In this document: piece by piece, positions 8,985-18,285 of the stretch
How the letters are laid out: every line of letters starts with the position of its first letter
Numbering within the stretch: the stretch's first letter is position 1
DNA from: Rhodobacter maris
Lineage (GTDB): Bacteria > Pseudomonadota > Alphaproteobacteria > Rhodobacterales > Rhodobacteraceae
Assembly: GCF_900217815.1 (NCBI RefSeq)
Contig: NZ_OBMT01000001.1
Coordinates: 642,762 to 706,761 of the forward strand
Reading direction: 5' to 3'
DNA: 64,000 nt
The notes under the pieces: generated by a model
Databases searched by the model: none
The model's input: only the letters and a program-made list of their open reading frames with translations
What the model was told of the DNA's origin: nothing
Program-made: the position numbers and the translations under genes

Positions 8985-9878
8985 ATGAGAAAACAGACGA
9001 TGGATCGTGACTGGATCGCCACTGCGAAGACGCTTTCCGAGGCGCTTCCCTATCTGCAACGCTATACCGGCGCCGTGGTGGTGGTGAAATTTGGCGGCAA
9101 TGCGATGGGCGACGATGACGCGATGGCGGAATTTGCCCGCGATGTCGTGCTGATGAAGCAGGTCGGTATGAACCCGGTCGTGGTGCATGGCGGCGGGCCG
9201 ATGATCAACGAGATGCTGGCGAAGCTTGGTATCAAATCGGATTGGGTGCGCGGCAAGCGCGTCACCGACAAGGCAACCGTCGAAGTGGTCGAGATGATCC
9301 TCTCGGGGCTCGTGAACAAGCGCATCGTGCAGGCGATCAACGATCAGGGCGGGCGGGCGGTCGGCATTTCCGGCAAGGACGACGATCTGATGGTCTGCGA
9401 ACCCGATGACCCGGAACTGGGCTTTGTGGGCCGCCCGGTCGAGATGAACGTGCAGGTGATCCGCGATCTTTATTCCGCCGGCATGATCCCGGTGATCGCG
9501 CCGGTGGCAACGGGCGTGAACGATAACGAGACCTTCAACGTCAATGGCGACACCGCCGCAGGCGCGATTGCGGGCGCGCTGCAGGCCGACCGGCTGCTTT
9601 TGCTCACCGATGTGGCGGGGGTGAAGAACAAGGCGGGCGAGGTGATCACCCAGATGACGCCCGACGAGGTACAGGCGCTCATCGAGGATGAAACGATTTC
9701 CGGCGGCATGATCCCGAAGGTCGAAACCGCGCTCAAGGCGGTAAAGGAAGGCGTGCGCGCGGTGGTGATTCTTGATGGCCGGGTGCCCAACGCCTGCCTG
9801 CTCGAGCTGTTCACCGAACATGGCGCGGGCTCGATGATCCGCTCCACCCAGACCCGCGTGAAACCGCGGCGGCGGTGA
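8985..9878 (+). CDS. argB: Acetylglutamate kinase
   Basis: The enzyme phosphorylates N-acetylglutamate, the second step of arginine synthesis. The amino-acid-kinase fold is evident: [11 protein letters not shown] (phosphate-binding lysine and glycines), [16 protein letters not shown] and LLLTDVAGV. Candidate starts are 8985 ([10 protein letters not shown]), preceded by GAGGG eight bases upstream, and 9000. I chose 8985, giving 297 residues. The stop TGA overlaps the GTG start of the next gene. Confidence 0.96.
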   Translation: MRKQTMDRDWIATAKTLSEALPYLQRYTGAVVVVKFGGNAMGDDDAMAEFARDVVLMKQVGMNPVVVHGGGPMINEMLAKLGIKSDWVRGKRVTDKATVEVVEMILSGLVNKRIVQAINDQGGRAVGISGKDDDLMVCEPDDPELGFVGRPVEMNVQVIRDLYSAGMIPVIAPVATGVNDNETFNVNGDTAAGAIAGALQADRLLLLTDVAGVKNKAGEVITQMTPDEVQALIEDETISGGMIPKVETALKAVKEGVRAVVILDGRVPNACLLELFTEHGAGSMIRSTQTRVKPRRR

Positions 9879-10501
9879 ACCTGCCCGAAGCCCTGCCCGA
9901 AGCCCTTGACGCGGCGCGCCTTTTTGTCGCTGGAATCGCGCATGACGGGGCGGAGACGGTGATCCTTCTGGCGCCGGAGGAGCCCGGCTTCTGGGCGCAT
10001 GTCACCGCGCAACCCGAATTCGAAGACGGGGCGGCCGATCCGCTCGACCGCTGGTCGAAACGCGTGATCGGGAGGATGGCCGCGCAAGCGGGAGGGCGGG
10101 CGCTCTTCCCCTCCGATGGCCCCCCGTTCCCCCCTTTCTATCGCTGGGCGATCGAATCAGGGCAGGCCTTTGCCGCGCCGACGCGGCTTCTGGTGCATCG
10201 GCGCATGGGGCTGCAAGTCTCTTTGCGCGGCGCGCTGTTGCTGCCCGGGCATCTGCCGCAGCCGGTCCCCGGCCCCTCGCCCTGCGAAGGCTGTCCTGCC
10301 CCCTGCACCGAGACCTGCCCGGCCGGGGCGATGACCGCCACAGGCTATGACGTGCCCGCCTGCCGAAGTTTCCTTAACACCGAGGCAGGGGCAAATTGTC
10401 TTTCTCTGGGCTGTCTTGCGCGGCAAGCTTGCCCCCTGAGCCGAAGCTATGGCAGGTTGGAACAACAATCCGCATGGCACTTGAGGCAATTTCACACATG
10501 A
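9875..10501 (+). CDS. Ferredoxin-like iron-sulfur protein
   Basis: The 208-residue protein has no transmembrane segment. Its C-terminal half carries a cysteine cluster, [17 protein letters not shown] at about residues 139-155, and then further cysteines in [14 protein letters not shown] and QACPLS. This resembles the [4Fe-4S] binding pattern of ferredoxin-like domains in QueG-type proteins, but the N-terminal half is not recognised. It starts with GTG overlapping argB by four bases and ends overlapping the phosphatase gene by four, so the three are probably co-translated. Function unknown. Confidence 0.75.
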   Translation: MNLPEALPEALDAARLFVAGIAHDGAETVILLAPEEPGFWAHVTAQPEFEDGAADPLDRWSKRVIGRMAAQAGGRALFPSDGPPFPPFYRWAIESGQAFAAPTRLLVHRRMGLQVSLRGALLLPGHLPQPVPGPSPCEGCPAPCTETCPAGAMTATGYDVPACRSFLNTEAGANCLSLGCLARQACPLSRSYGRLEQQSAWHLRQFHT

Positions 10502-11019
10502 CCCCCGCCGGACACCGCCGACTGATCCTCACCCGCCACGCAAAATCGAGCTGGGATGACCCGGCTATGGAAGACAAGCGCCGCCCGCTCAATCCGCGTG
10601 GACAAACCGCGGCGCGCGAACTCGGCGATTTTCTTGCCTCGCGCGGGCTTGAGCCCGAGGAAGTGCTGTGCTCGAGCGCGCTGCGCACCCGCGAGACCTG
10701 GGAAGGTGTCGCCTCGGCGGTGATCGAGACCCGCCCCGAAGTGCATCTGATCGACGCGCTCTATCAGGCCACCCCGGAGACGCTCCTGGCCGAGCTGCGC
10801 AAGGCCACGGCCTCCACGGTGATGCTGATCGCCCATAACCCCGGCATCGGTGAATTCGCCGCGAGCCTGCCCTCGCGCCCGATCTATGACCCCGATTTCC
10901 GCAAATATCCGACCTGCGCCACGCTGATCGTCGATTTCCAGATCGAGGACTGGCGCGATGTCGCCCCCGGTCAGGGCTCACTGCTCGACTTCTTCACCCC
11001 TTCCACCCGCGGCAAGTGA
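10498..11019 (+). CDS. SixA-type histidine phosphatase
   Basis: This 173-residue histidine-phosphatase-superfamily protein has the catalytic LTRHAKSSW block near residue 11, the second arginine site in SSALRTRETWEG and the second histidine in IAHNPGIGEF. SixA enzymes dephosphorylate His residues of phosphorelay or PTS proteins; whether this one does is inference. The ATG at 10498 overlaps the upstream stop (ATGA); an upstream ATG at 10474 is less likely. An intrinsic terminator follows directly. Confidence 0.85.
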   Translation: MTPAGHRRLILTRHAKSSWDDPAMEDKRRPLNPRGQTAARELGDFLASRGLEPEEVLCSSALRTRETWEGVASAVIETRPEVHLIDALYQATPETLLAELRKATASTVMLIAHNPGIGEFAASLPSRPIYDPDFRKYPTCATLIVDFQIEDWRDVAPGQGSLLDFFTPSTRGK

Positions 11020-11022
11020 TAA

Positions 11023-11049
11023 AAAGGGCCCCCGAAGCGGCGGCCCTTT
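11023..11049 (+). terminator. Intrinsic terminator of the argB-sixA group
   Basis: AAAGGGCC (11023-11030) pairs with GGCCCTTT (11042-11049) around an 11-base loop, starting four bases after the stop codon, followed by CCTCTTGCTC. Confidence 0.75.
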
Positions 11050-11060
11050 CCTCTTGCTCT

Positions 11061-11107
11061 AAGTATCCCGGGGGGCCGAGGCATTGCCTCGGCGGGGCAG
11101 CGCCCCC
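11061..11107. repeat. GC-rich REP-like intergenic element, copy 1
   Basis: The element begins AAGTATCCCGGGGGG, contains a perfect stem CCGAGGC/GCCTCGG (11076-11082 with 11086-11092) and then GGGGC/GCCCC (11094-11098 with 11102-11106). A related element occurs at 48561-48600. It lies between convergent sixA and bztD. Confidence 0.5.
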
Positions 11108-11112
11108 ACAGC

Positions 11113-11898
11113 TCAATGCCCGAGGATCTGGCTCAGGAACTGCTTCGTCCGCTCCGATTGCGGATTGTTGAAGAAGTCATGCGGGTTGTTCTGCTCGACG
11201 ATCTGACCATCGGCCATGAAGATCACCCGGTTCGCCACCGCCTGGGCAAAACCCATCTCATGGGTGACGCAGAGCATCGTCATGCCCTCCTCGGCGAGCT
11301 CGATCATCGTGTCGAGCACCTCCTTGATCATCTCGGGGTCAAGCGCCGAGGTCGGCTCGTCAAAGAGCATGATCCGCGGCTTCATGCAGAGCGAGCGCGC
11401 AATCGCCACGCGCTGCTGCTGGCCGCCTGAAAGCTGGCCGGGGTATTTGTGCGCCTGCTCCGGGATTTTCACCTTTTCGAGGAAATACATCGCCGTTTCC
11501 TCGGCCTCGCGCTTGGGCACCTTGCGCACCCAAATGGGCGCGAGCGTCAGGTTTTCCAGAATCGTCAGATGCGGGAACAGGTTGAAGTGCTGAAACACCA
11601 TCCCCACTTCCGAGCGCACCTTGTCGATGTTCTTCAAATCCGACGTCAGTTCGATCCCATCCACGATGATCTGTCCGGATTGATGCTCCTCAAGCCGGTT
11701 GATGCAGCGAATCATCGTCGATTTGCCCGAGCCCGAGGGCCCGGCGATGACGATCCGCTCACCGCGGTTCACTGTCAGGTTGATGTCGCGCAGCACATGG
11801 AACTGGCCATACCATTTGTTCATGGCGGTGATCTGGACCGCGACCTCGTCGCTGACCTGCATCTTTGCGCGGGCGGATTGGATGTTCGGCTCCGACAT
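11113..11898 (-). CDS. bztD: Glutamate/glutamine/aspartate/asparagine ABC transporter ATPase
   Basis: This is the polar amino-acid ABC transporter ATPase. It has Walker [10 protein letters not shown], the signature LSGGQQQR, Walker [13 protein letters not shown] and the switch histidine in CVTHEMGFA. The start at 11898 follows an excellent ribosome site (AAGGAGGGGCCC) ten bases after the bztC stop; the eight upstream codons are not needed. The length is 261 residues. It is the last gene of bztABCD, so uptake of acidic amino acids and their amides is inferred from the whole operon. Confidence 0.93.
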   Translation of the reverse strand: MSEPNIQSARAKMQVSDEVAVQITAMNKWYGQFHVLRDINLTVNRGERIVIAGPSGSGKSTMIRCINRLEEHQSGQIIVDGIELTSDLKNIDKVRSEVGMVFQHFNLFPHLTILENLTLAPIWVRKVPKREAEETAMYFLEKVKIPEQAHKYPGQLSGGQQQRVAIARSLCMKPRIMLFDEPTSALDPEMIKEVLDTMIELAEEGMTMLCVTHEMGFAQAVANRVIFMADGQIVEQNNPHDFFNNPQSERTKQFLSQILGH

Positions 11899-11908
11899 GG
11901 GCCCCTCC

Positions 11909-13216
11909 TTAACGGTGGTCACGCTTCAGCTTGCGCTCGAGAAACATCGAGTAGCGCGACATGCTGAAGTTGAAGATGAAGAAGATCACGGCAACGAAGA
12001 TATAGGGCTCCCAGTAGACGCCCTTCCAGTTCAGGTCGGCCCGCACCACTGTCGAGATGCCCTTGAGCGGATCCATCAGCCCGACGAAGGCGACGAGCGT
12101 GGTATCCTTGAACATGCCGATGAAGGTGGAGACGATGCCGGGGATGGAGATTTTCAGCGCCTGCGGCATGATGATCAGCCGCTGCGCCTGCCAGTAATCG
12201 AGGCCGAGCGCGTCGGCCGCCTCGTATTGCCCGCGCGGCAGCGCCGCGAGCCCGCCCCGGATCACTTCGGCGATATAGGCCGCGGCGAAGAAGGTGACGA
12301 GAATCACCACCCGCAGGATCAAGTCGAAGCTGGTCCCCGAGGGCAGGAAGTATTGCAAAAGCAGCGAGGCGGTGAACAGCAGCGTGATCAGCGGCACGCC
12401 GCGGATGAACTCGATGAAGCCCACCGAGAGCGATTTGATGATCAGCATGTCTGATTGCCGGCCAAGCGCGAGCAACACCCCCATCGGCAGCGAGACGACG
12501 ATCGCCGTCACCCCGATCACCAGCGCCAGGAGGAAGCCGCCGAACTGATCGCTGTCCACCTCGGGGAGCGCGAGCGGCAGAACCGATTGCATGCTCGCCT
12601 CAAGCGCGCCGACGCCATAGATCCAGAAGACCGCGGCGGCAACAAGGCCGATGCCCGCGGCCACCACGACGCCAAGCCGCACCGAGAGCGCAAGGAACAC
12701 CGCCGCCCAGAGCCCGAAGCCGAGCGCCGTGAAAACCGGCCCCCAGATCGGCCCGCCCCATAGGAGCCAGAAGGCGACAAGCGGGTAAAGGAGCGACAGC
12801 CAGAGCATCCGGCGCGGCAGCGTGGCAAAGAGCACCGGCGCGATTGCCACGAAGAGCGCGGCGAAGGTCACGTAGATGCGCCAATACTGATCCATCGGGT
12901 AGAAGCCGAACAGGAACTGGTGCCAGCGCGCGCGGATGATCGCCCAGCAAGCGCCGGTCGCTTCGGGCCCCCAGGTCTCGGCGATGATACTGCGGCATTC
13001 GTTTTGCGAATTCGCATTCCAGACCGAGTGCAGCAGCCACGGCGCCGCGGCCTGCACGAGCCAGATCGCAAAGCCGAGCCCGCAGAGCGTGAGAGTCGTG
13101 TTGAGCGGCCCCGAGAACAGGTTCTCGCGCAGCCATTTGATGACGCCGGTCTGGCTCACCGGAGGCGGCGCAGGCGGCAGCATGTCGGTGCGGACGAAGG
13201 AGGAGGTCTCGGTCAT
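11909..13216 (-). CDS. bztC: Amino-acid ABC transporter permease BztC
   Basis: The 435-residue inner-membrane permease has an N-terminal cytoplasmic stretch, about eight hydrophobic segments, and the HisM-type EAA loop [21 protein letters not shown]. The extra central hydrophobic region and large size are typical of AapM/BztC, as opposed to ~220-residue HisM permeases. It starts one base after the bztB stop. It is expected to form a heterodimer with BztB. Confidence 0.93.
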   Translation of the reverse strand: MTETSSFVRTDMLPPAPPPVSQTGVIKWLRENLFSGPLNTTLTLCGLGFAIWLVQAAAPWLLHSVWNANSQNECRSIIAETWGPEATGACWAIIRARWHQFLFGFYPMDQYWRIYVTFAALFVAIAPVLFATLPRRMLWLSLLYPLVAFWLLWGGPIWGPVFTALGFGLWAAVFLALSVRLGVVVAAGIGLVAAAVFWIYGVGALEASMQSVLPLALPEVDSDQFGGFLLALVIGVTAIVVSLPMGVLLALGRQSDMLIIKSLSVGFIEFIRGVPLITLLFTASLLLQYFLPSGTSFDLILRVVILVTFFAAAYIAEVIRGGLAALPRGQYEAADALGLDYWQAQRLIIMPQALKISIPGIVSTFIGMFKDTTLVAFVGLMDPLKGISTVVRADLNWKGVYWEPYIFVAVIFFIFNFSMSRYSMFLERKLKRDHR

Positions 13217-13217
13217 C

Positions 13218-14498
13218 TCAACGCTCCTTCAGCTTGATCGATTTGTTGTAGAGGTTCATCACCGAGGAGATCACCAAGCTGATCGTGAGATAGATCAGCA
13301 TCATCAAGAGCATGCATTCGAGCTCGCGCCCGGTCTGGTTCAGCGTGATGCCACCCAGCGTGCCGCGCAGGTCCATGTAGCTCACCGCGATGGCAAGCGA
13401 GGAGTTCTTCGTCAGGTTCAGATATTGCGAAATGAGCGGCGGCACGATCACGCGGAGCGCCTGCGGCAGGATCACGAGGTTCATCGTGCGCCCGGGGCGC
13501 AGCCCCAGCGCATAGGCGGCCTCGGTTTGCCCCTTGGAAATGGCCAAGATGCCCGCCCGCACGATCTCGGCGATGAAGGCCGAGGTGTAGATCGTGAGTG
13601 CGATCAAGAGCGCCGTGAAGGAATGCAGCATCTGGAAGCCGCCGGTGAAGTCAAACCGCGTGATCACCGGGTAATCGAGATGAAAGCCAAGCCCGAGTGA
13701 GACGGCAACGACCGGCCCCAGCAGGATCAGCGGCGTCTGCCACCATGTCGCAGGGCGGGTGCCGGTTGCCTCCTGCACCGCCTTGGCGCGGGCCATCAGG
13801 CGCCGCCAGCCCCAGAACGAGGCCGCCAGCACGGCAAAGAGCGCCAGCGCATTGAGGCTGACGGGGATGTTCCCGGGCAGGACCACCTCGCCCAGCGAAT
13901 TGGAAAAGGCGGGGGCGGCAACATTCGTGCCGCGGTTTGTGACTGCGATCGTGTCGAAGAGCCACATCGAGGCCTTGGGGGTCTCGCCCGCCGCCTGCAT
14001 CGCCTCGGTAAAGCGGAAATCGCGCGGGCTCGGCCGGGTTTCCGACAGGATCGTGCCCATGAGCAGGATCCATAACAGCAGCGGGATGTTGCGGAAAGTC
14101 TCGACAAAGACCGTCATGATCCGCGCCACGAGCCAGTTGTGCGAGAGCCGCAACACCCCCACGAAAACGCCGAGGATGGTCGCGCAGATACAGCCCAGAA
14201 CCGAGACAAGGAGCGTGTTCAGGAGCCCCTCGATCAACGCGCGCATATGCGTATCGTCGTTCGTGTAGGGGATCAGCGTCTGGGCGATGTCATAGCCCGC
14301 GCGGGTCCAGAGGAAGGAGAAGTTGAAGTCCTTCCCTTTCGCCTCGAGGTTCACATAGGCGTTGTTGAGAAGCCAGAACAGACCCGCAAGGAACAGCACA
14401 AGCACGATCACCTGGATCGTGACGGAGCGGAACCGCGTGTCGTAAATGAGCATCGAGAGCCGAAAGCCATCTTTCGGCGGATCACTCGCGAGTGTCAT
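13218..14498 (-). CDS. bztB: Amino-acid ABC transporter permease BztB
   Basis: This 426-residue permease of the AapQ/BztB type is the partner of BztC. The EAA loop is EAAYALGLRPGRTMNLVILPQ. Hydrophobic segments occur from about residue 30 through the C-terminus, with a periplasmic insertion between them. The ATG at 14498 follows AGGGGAAAAGC; the open frame to 14612 includes a hairpin region and is not coding. A 121-base gap with a strong hairpin separates it from bztA. Confidence 0.93.
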   Translation of the reverse strand: MTLASDPPKDGFRLSMLIYDTRFRSVTIQVIVLVLFLAGLFWLLNNAYVNLEAKGKDFNFSFLWTRAGYDIAQTLIPYTNDDTHMRALIEGLLNTLLVSVLGCICATILGVFVGVLRLSHNWLVARIMTVFVETFRNIPLLLWILLMGTILSETRPSPRDFRFTEAMQAAGETPKASMWLFDTIAVTNRGTNVAAPAFSNSLGEVVLPGNIPVSLNALALFAVLAASFWGWRRLMARAKAVQEATGTRPATWWQTPLILLGPVVAVSLGLGFHLDYPVITRFDFTGGFQMLHSFTALLIALTIYTSAFIAEIVRAGILAISKGQTEAAYALGLRPGRTMNLVILPQALRVIVPPLISQYLNLTKNSSLAIAVSYMDLRGTLGGITLNQTGRELECMLLMMLIYLTISLVISSVMNLYNKSIKLKER

Positions 14499-14585
14499 GC
14501 TTTTCCCCTGTCCGGGTCGCCTTGTGGCTTTGCGCCAACTGTATGGGGGGAGGCCCCGGCGATCCCGCTTGTCGAAAAAGAGAAT

Positions 14586-14610
14586 GCGGCCGGGTGGTGC
14601 ACCCGGCCGC
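14586..14610 (-). terminator. Intercistronic hairpin between bztA and bztB
   Basis: A perfect 10-bp stem, GCGGCCGGGT (14586-14595) with ACCCGGCCGC (14601-14610), has a 5-base loop. On the transcribed strand it is followed by ATTCTCTTTTTCG. It resembles a leaky terminator or a 3'-stabilising structure that lets the binding-protein gene be expressed above the permeases. Confidence 0.65.
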
Positions 14611-14619
14611 ACAGAGAGC

Positions 14620-15636
14620 TTAGCGGAACGGCGGGGCGTACATCAGCCCGCCCTGGGTCCATTGCGCATTGAGGCCGCGCGCCAGACCGATCGAGGTGCC
14701 CGCGCCGATATTGGCTTCGAACACTTCGCCATAGTTGCCGACGGCAAGGATGGCGCGTTTCGCGAAATCGTTGTCGAGGCCGATCTTCGCGCCCATGTCG
14801 CCTTCGAGCCCGAGCAGACGGCGGATTTCCGGGTTCTGGGTCGAGGCGGCCACTTCTTCGAGATTCGCCTTGGTCACGCCGTATTCTTCGGCTTCGACGA
14901 GCGCATAGAAGCTCCAGCGCACGATGTCGCCCCAGTTGTTATCGCCGTGGCGCACGGCCGGCCCGAGCGGCTCTTTCGAGATGATTTCGGGCAGGATGAC
15001 GATGTCATCGGCATTCGGCATGGTGGCGCGCGAAGCGGCGAGACCCGAGGCGTCGGTGGTGTAGCTGTCGCAGGCACCGGCGAGGAAGCGCTGTTGGCCC
15101 TCGGCGTCATCGGCGATGTTCACCGGCGTGTAGGTCATGTTGTTCGCCTTGAAGAAGTCGGCGAGGTTCATCTCGGTGGTGGTGCCGGTCTGCACGCAGA
15201 TCGTCGCGCCTTCGAGTTCCTTGGCCGACGAAACACCAAGCTCCTTGTGCACCATGAAGCCTTGGCCGTCATAGTAGTTCACGGCAACGAAATCGAGCGC
15301 AAGTTCGGTATCGCGCGAGAAGGTCCAGGTGGAGTTGCGCGACAGCATGTCCACTTCGCCCGAGGCGAGCGCGGTGAAGCGGGTCTCGCCGGTCAGCGGG
15401 ACATATTTCACTTTCATCGGGTCGCCAAGCACGGCGGCGGCAACGGCTTTGCACACCGCCACGTCGAAGCCTTGATAGTTGCCGTTCGCATCCGGAGCGG
15501 CGAAGCCGGTCAGCCCCGGGTTCACGCCGCAAATCAGTTCGCCACGGGCCTTGACCTCGTCCAGGGTCGACGCCCCGGCAACGCCGGCCACGAGGCCCGC
15601 CATCACCAGCGAACCGAAGAATACGGATTGTTTCAT
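14620..15636 (-). CDS. bztA: Periplasmic glutamate/glutamine/aspartate/asparagine-binding protein
   Basis: The 338-residue family-3 solute-binding protein has a signal peptide (MKQSVFFGSLVMAGLVAGVAGAS, probable cleavage after AGA near residue 22). Its body carries LICGVNPGLTGFA, GFDVAVCKAVAAAVLGD, the ligand-site block VDMLSRNSTWTFSRD, and ICVQTGTTTE. The ATG at 15636 follows AGGAAGAGGTAAAC; the longer frame to 15720 is not coding. It is the first gene of bztABCD, which is known in R. capsulatus to import Glu, Gln, Asp and Asn. Confidence 0.94.
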   Translation of the reverse strand: MKQSVFFGSLVMAGLVAGVAGASTLDEVKARGELICGVNPGLTGFAAPDANGNYQGFDVAVCKAVAAAVLGDPMKVKYVPLTGETRFTALASGEVDMLSRNSTWTFSRDTELALDFVAVNYYDGQGFMVHKELGVSSAKELEGATICVQTGTTTEMNLADFFKANNMTYTPVNIADDAEGQQRFLAGACDSYTTDASGLAASRATMPNADDIVILPEIISKEPLGPAVRHGDNNWGDIVRWSFYALVEAEEYGVTKANLEEVAASTQNPEIRRLLGLEGDMGAKIGLDNDFAKRAILAVGNYGEVFEANIGAGTSIGLARGLNAQWTQGGLMYAPPFR

Positions 15637-15702
15637 GTTTACCTCTTCCTGAGTTGCCGCCTTGGCGGCGGTGAGAGTGCCCTTCACGGGTCTGACGTGT
15701 CT

Positions 15703-15716
15703 TGGGGCATGCCCCA
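15703..15716. promoter_or_regulatory. Perfect palindrome upstream of bztA
   Basis: TGGGGCATGCCCCA is a perfect 14-base palindrome 67 bases before the bztA start. A possible minus-strand promoter lies just upstream: TTGACC at 15754-15749 and a weak TCAAAC at 15731-15726, with a 17-base spacer. It could be an operator or an RNA hairpin in the leader. Confidence 0.4.
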
Positions 15717-15800
15717 GCATGAGGAGTTTGAGCGAATGCGGACCAGATGGTCAAGCCGTCATGGCGGATTTCTCCAAGGCATTCGCCCGCTGATTGAGCA

Positions 15801-15821
15801 GCTGCCCGGATCGCGGGCAGC
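15801..15821. other. Inverted repeat between the ATP12 gene and bztA
   Basis: GCTGCCCG (15801-15808) and CGGGCAGC (15814-15821) form an 8-bp stem with a 5-base loop, 34 bases past the ATP12 stop. No U-tract follows on the minus strand, so it is a weak terminator candidate or a protein-binding site. Confidence 0.4.
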
Positions 15822-15854
15822 AAACAGGAGGGAGCCTGTCCGAAAACCCTCACA

Positions 15855-16568
15855 TTATGCGGTATGCCGCAGTATCCAGAATCGCTCAGCGTGAAGCAGC
15901 GCCTGTTTTTTCAGCTCTGCCAGCGCGGCAGCCTCCTCGTCGGTGCCCCATTGCGCGATCTGGAAGGCCTCGTCGACGCGCGAGACGTCCCAGGCCTGCG
16001 CCGCGGGCAGCGCACCATCAGACACGGCAAGACCAAGCACAAGCGAGCCCGTGAGGCCGACAAGGTCATGAAGTGCCGCGAGTTCCCAGATATCGCAGGC
16101 CTCGACGCGGCGCGCGAGCGCCACCAGCGCGGCGGCCGGCTGCAGGATCGGCACAACGCCCGTTGTCACCCTGAGTCGCGCGCCGTACTGCGCCTCGGCC
16201 CAGTCGAGCCAGCAATTCCAGGCGGCGGCTTGTTGGGCGATCAGCTCCTCGGGACGCTCGGCACGGTAGCACAGAAGATCGGTCTCACCATAGGCGGAGA
16301 TGAGTTCGGCCACTTCGGCCTTTTGGCTGGCCACCTTGTCGAGCGCGGCATTGGCCGAACGGGTCACCGGCATCGTCATGGGATCGATCTTCTCGCCCTG
16401 CGCCTGACACTCGGCGGCCATCGCCTCGGCCATCGCGCGGGAGGGCACCACGAGCGCACGTTTCGCGGGCGTTTTCACTGCGCGACCATCAAGGAGCACC
16501 GTGAAGCCGCCCGAGACAGGCGCAACCGTCGCCTCATTCCAGAACCGTTTCGCCGTCCAGCCGCTCAT
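15855..16568 (-). CDS. ATP12-family F1-ATPase assembly chaperone
   Basis: The 237-residue protein matches the ATP12 family, which in mitochondria binds the F1 alpha subunit during assembly; such proteins are found in alphaproteobacteria. Recognisable blocks are the N-terminal KRFWNEATVAPVSGGFTVLLDGR, MPVTRSANAALDKVA, AYGETDLLCYRAE and the QYGARLRVTTGV segment. It overlaps the upstream HAD gene by four bases (ATGA), so it is the promoter-distal member of the crcB-rluC-HAD-ATP12 run. Bacterial function is inferred by homology. Confidence 0.88.
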   Translation of the reverse strand: MSGWTAKRFWNEATVAPVSGGFTVLLDGRAVKTPAKRALVVPSRAMAEAMAAECQAQGEKIDPMTMPVTRSANAALDKVASQKAEVAELISAYGETDLLCYRAERPEELIAQQAAAWNCWLDWAEAQYGARLRVTTGVVPILQPAAALVALARRVEACDIWELAALHDLVGLTGSLVLGLAVSDGALPAAQAWDVSRVDEAFQIAQWGTDEEAAALAELKKQALLHAERFWILRHTA

Positions 16569-17221
16569 GCCAGAATCTCCAGAACCGCCATTTCCAGCTC
16601 TTCAAAACTGTCCACGATCCGCGGCGCGCCTGCCGCGCGCAGATCCGCCACCGGATGATAGCCCCAACTCACCCCGAGCACCGCCACGCCCGCGGCGCGG
16701 CCCATCTCGATATCATAGGTGGTATCCCCAATCATCACCGCGTCACGGGGCTCGACGCCCGCTTCAGAGAGTGCGCTAAGCACCATGCCCGGATGCGGTT
16801 TGGAGGGGTTGTCATCGGCCACCTGCCGGGTGACGAACAGCCCCTCGAGCCCGTGATGAGCAATCAGCGCCTCAACCCCCCGGCGGGATTTGCCGGTCGC
16901 CATGCCGAGGAGCATCTCCTCACGCGCGGCCAGCCGCAGGCAGCACTCCCTCGCACCTGGATAAAGCGGCGCAGGAGAGGCGGCGCGGCCGGTGAAATAG
17001 CTCTGCTTGTAAGCCTCAACCAGAGCGGCCTGTGTGCGGGCATCGTGCTCGGGCGCAAGTTGCGCGATCGCGACGGGCAGCGAGAGCCCGACAATGGCGA
17101 GCACCTTCTCCTTCGCGGGGACCGGCAGCGCCTCGCCGGCAAAGGCCTGCGTCATCGCCGCAAGAATATGGGCCTGGCTGTCGCTGAGCGTGCCATCGAC
17201 ATCGAAAAGCGCAAGTTTCAT
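16565..17221 (-). CDS. HAD-superfamily hydrolase, phosphoglycolate-phosphatase-like
   Basis: This 218-residue haloacid-dehalogenase-fold phosphatase has motif I LFDVDGTLSDS with the nucleophilic Asp, motif II GMATGKSRRG, a lysine in KPHPG and motif IV MIGDTTYD. A helical cap sits between motifs I and II, as in the Gph subgroup. The true substrate is unknown. The ATG at 17221 overlaps the rluC-type stop by one base. Confidence 0.87.
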   Translation of the reverse strand: MKLALFDVDGTLSDSQAHILAAMTQAFAGEALPVPAKEKVLAIVGLSLPVAIAQLAPEHDARTQAALVEAYKQSYFTGRAASPAPLYPGARECCLRLAAREEMLLGMATGKSRRGVEALIAHHGLEGLFVTRQVADDNPSKPHPGMVLSALSEAGVEPRDAVMIGDTTYDIEMGRAAGVAVLGVSWGYHPVADLRAAGAPRIVDSFEELEMAVLEILA

Positions 17222-18285
17222 CACGCGTCCTCGAACGGGTCGAGCGGCGCCTCGGCCTCGATCCAGCCGAGCGTCTTCCAGGTTCGCGCCATATGATCGG
17301 GGAGCGGCGCAGTGATCGTGATGCGCTTTTTCGTGATCGGATGATCAAAGGCGATGGTGCGGGCGTGCAGGTGCAGCTTGCGCGAGATCTCGCCGCCGAG
17401 TTGCGCGCCCCAGCCGTCACCAAGGTTCTCCTGCCCCGAGCCGCCATATTTGCCGTCACCCACGATTGGGTGGCCGAGTTCGGCCATATGCGCGCGGAGC
17501 TGATGCGTGCGCCCGGTGATCGGCACGAGGCCGACCCAGCTTGCGCGCGACCCAAGCGCATCGATCACGGCAAAATCGGTGGTGGCGCGTTTTGCCTCGG
17601 GGTAATCGCCGACTTTTGCGGGCGGAATACAGACCATCTTCTCGCCCTCACCGCCGCGGCCGTGGCCCGGCGCCTTCATCAGACCGTAGCGGATCGTGCC
17701 CTTCTTGGGAGAGGGCACCCCCGCCACCGCCGCCCAGTAGATCTTGCGCGTGGTCTTGAGGCGGAACGCCTCGGAAAGGGCGCGCGCAATCCGGTCGGTG
17801 CGGGCGATGAGCAGCACGCCCGAAGTATCCTTGTCCAGCCGGTGCACCATCTTCGGCCGATCCTTGTAGCCGAATTTCAGCGCGTCGAGCAGGCCATCGA
17901 CATGGCGGTCCCCCTGCCCCGAGCCACCCTGGCTCGGCAGCCCCGGCGGCTTGTTGAGCGCGATGATATGCTCGTCTTTCCAGAGCACCGCGGCTTGGAT
18001 CATCTTCTCGTCGGCGGGCGAAATGCTGATCCGCTCGCGCCGTTCCTCCGCGCGGCGCACGGGCGCTTCGGCCCCGGCCTCGGGCAAGGGCGGCACCCGC
18101 ACTTCCATCCCGGGGCCGATCCGGTCAGAAGCTTTTGCCCGCCCGCCATCGACCCGCACCTGCCCGGTGCGGCACATCTTTTCCACCGCGCCCTGGGTCA
18201 GGGTCGGAAAGCGCTTCTTCAGCCAGCGGTCAAGACGGCTTTCGCCCTCGTCTTCGCTCACCTTGATCAGTTGCACTGCACTCAT
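17221..18285 (-). CDS. RluA-family 23S rRNA pseudouridine synthase (RluC-like)
   Basis: The 354-residue protein has an N-terminal S4 RNA-binding domain (ESRLDRWLKKRFPTLTQGAVEKM) and a synthase domain whose catalytic Asp lies in MVHRLDKDTSGVLL. The GRTHQLRAHM and HPIVGDGKYGG blocks are family marks. Domain order and length match RluC, which modifies 23S rRNA, but RluD-like specificity cannot be excluded. Its start overlaps the crcB stop (ATGA) and it is coupled to the HAD gene downstream. Confidence 0.9.
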   Translation of the reverse strand: MSAVQLIKVSEDEGESRLDRWLKKRFPTLTQGAVEKMCRTGQVRVDGGRAKASDRIGPGMEVRVPPLPEAGAEAPVRRAEERRERISISPADEKMIQAAVLWKDEHIIALNKPPGLPSQGGSGQGDRHVDGLLDALKFGYKDRPKMVHRLDKDTSGVLLIARTDRIARALSEAFRLKTTRKIYWAAVAGVPSPKKGTIRYGLMKAPGHGRGGEGEKMVCIPPAKVGDYPEAKRATTDFAVIDALGSRASWVGLVPITGRTHQLRAHMAELGHPIVGDGKYGGSGQENLGDGWGAQLGGEISRKLHLHARTIAFDHPITKKRITITAPLPDHMARTWKTLGWIEAEAPLDPFEDA

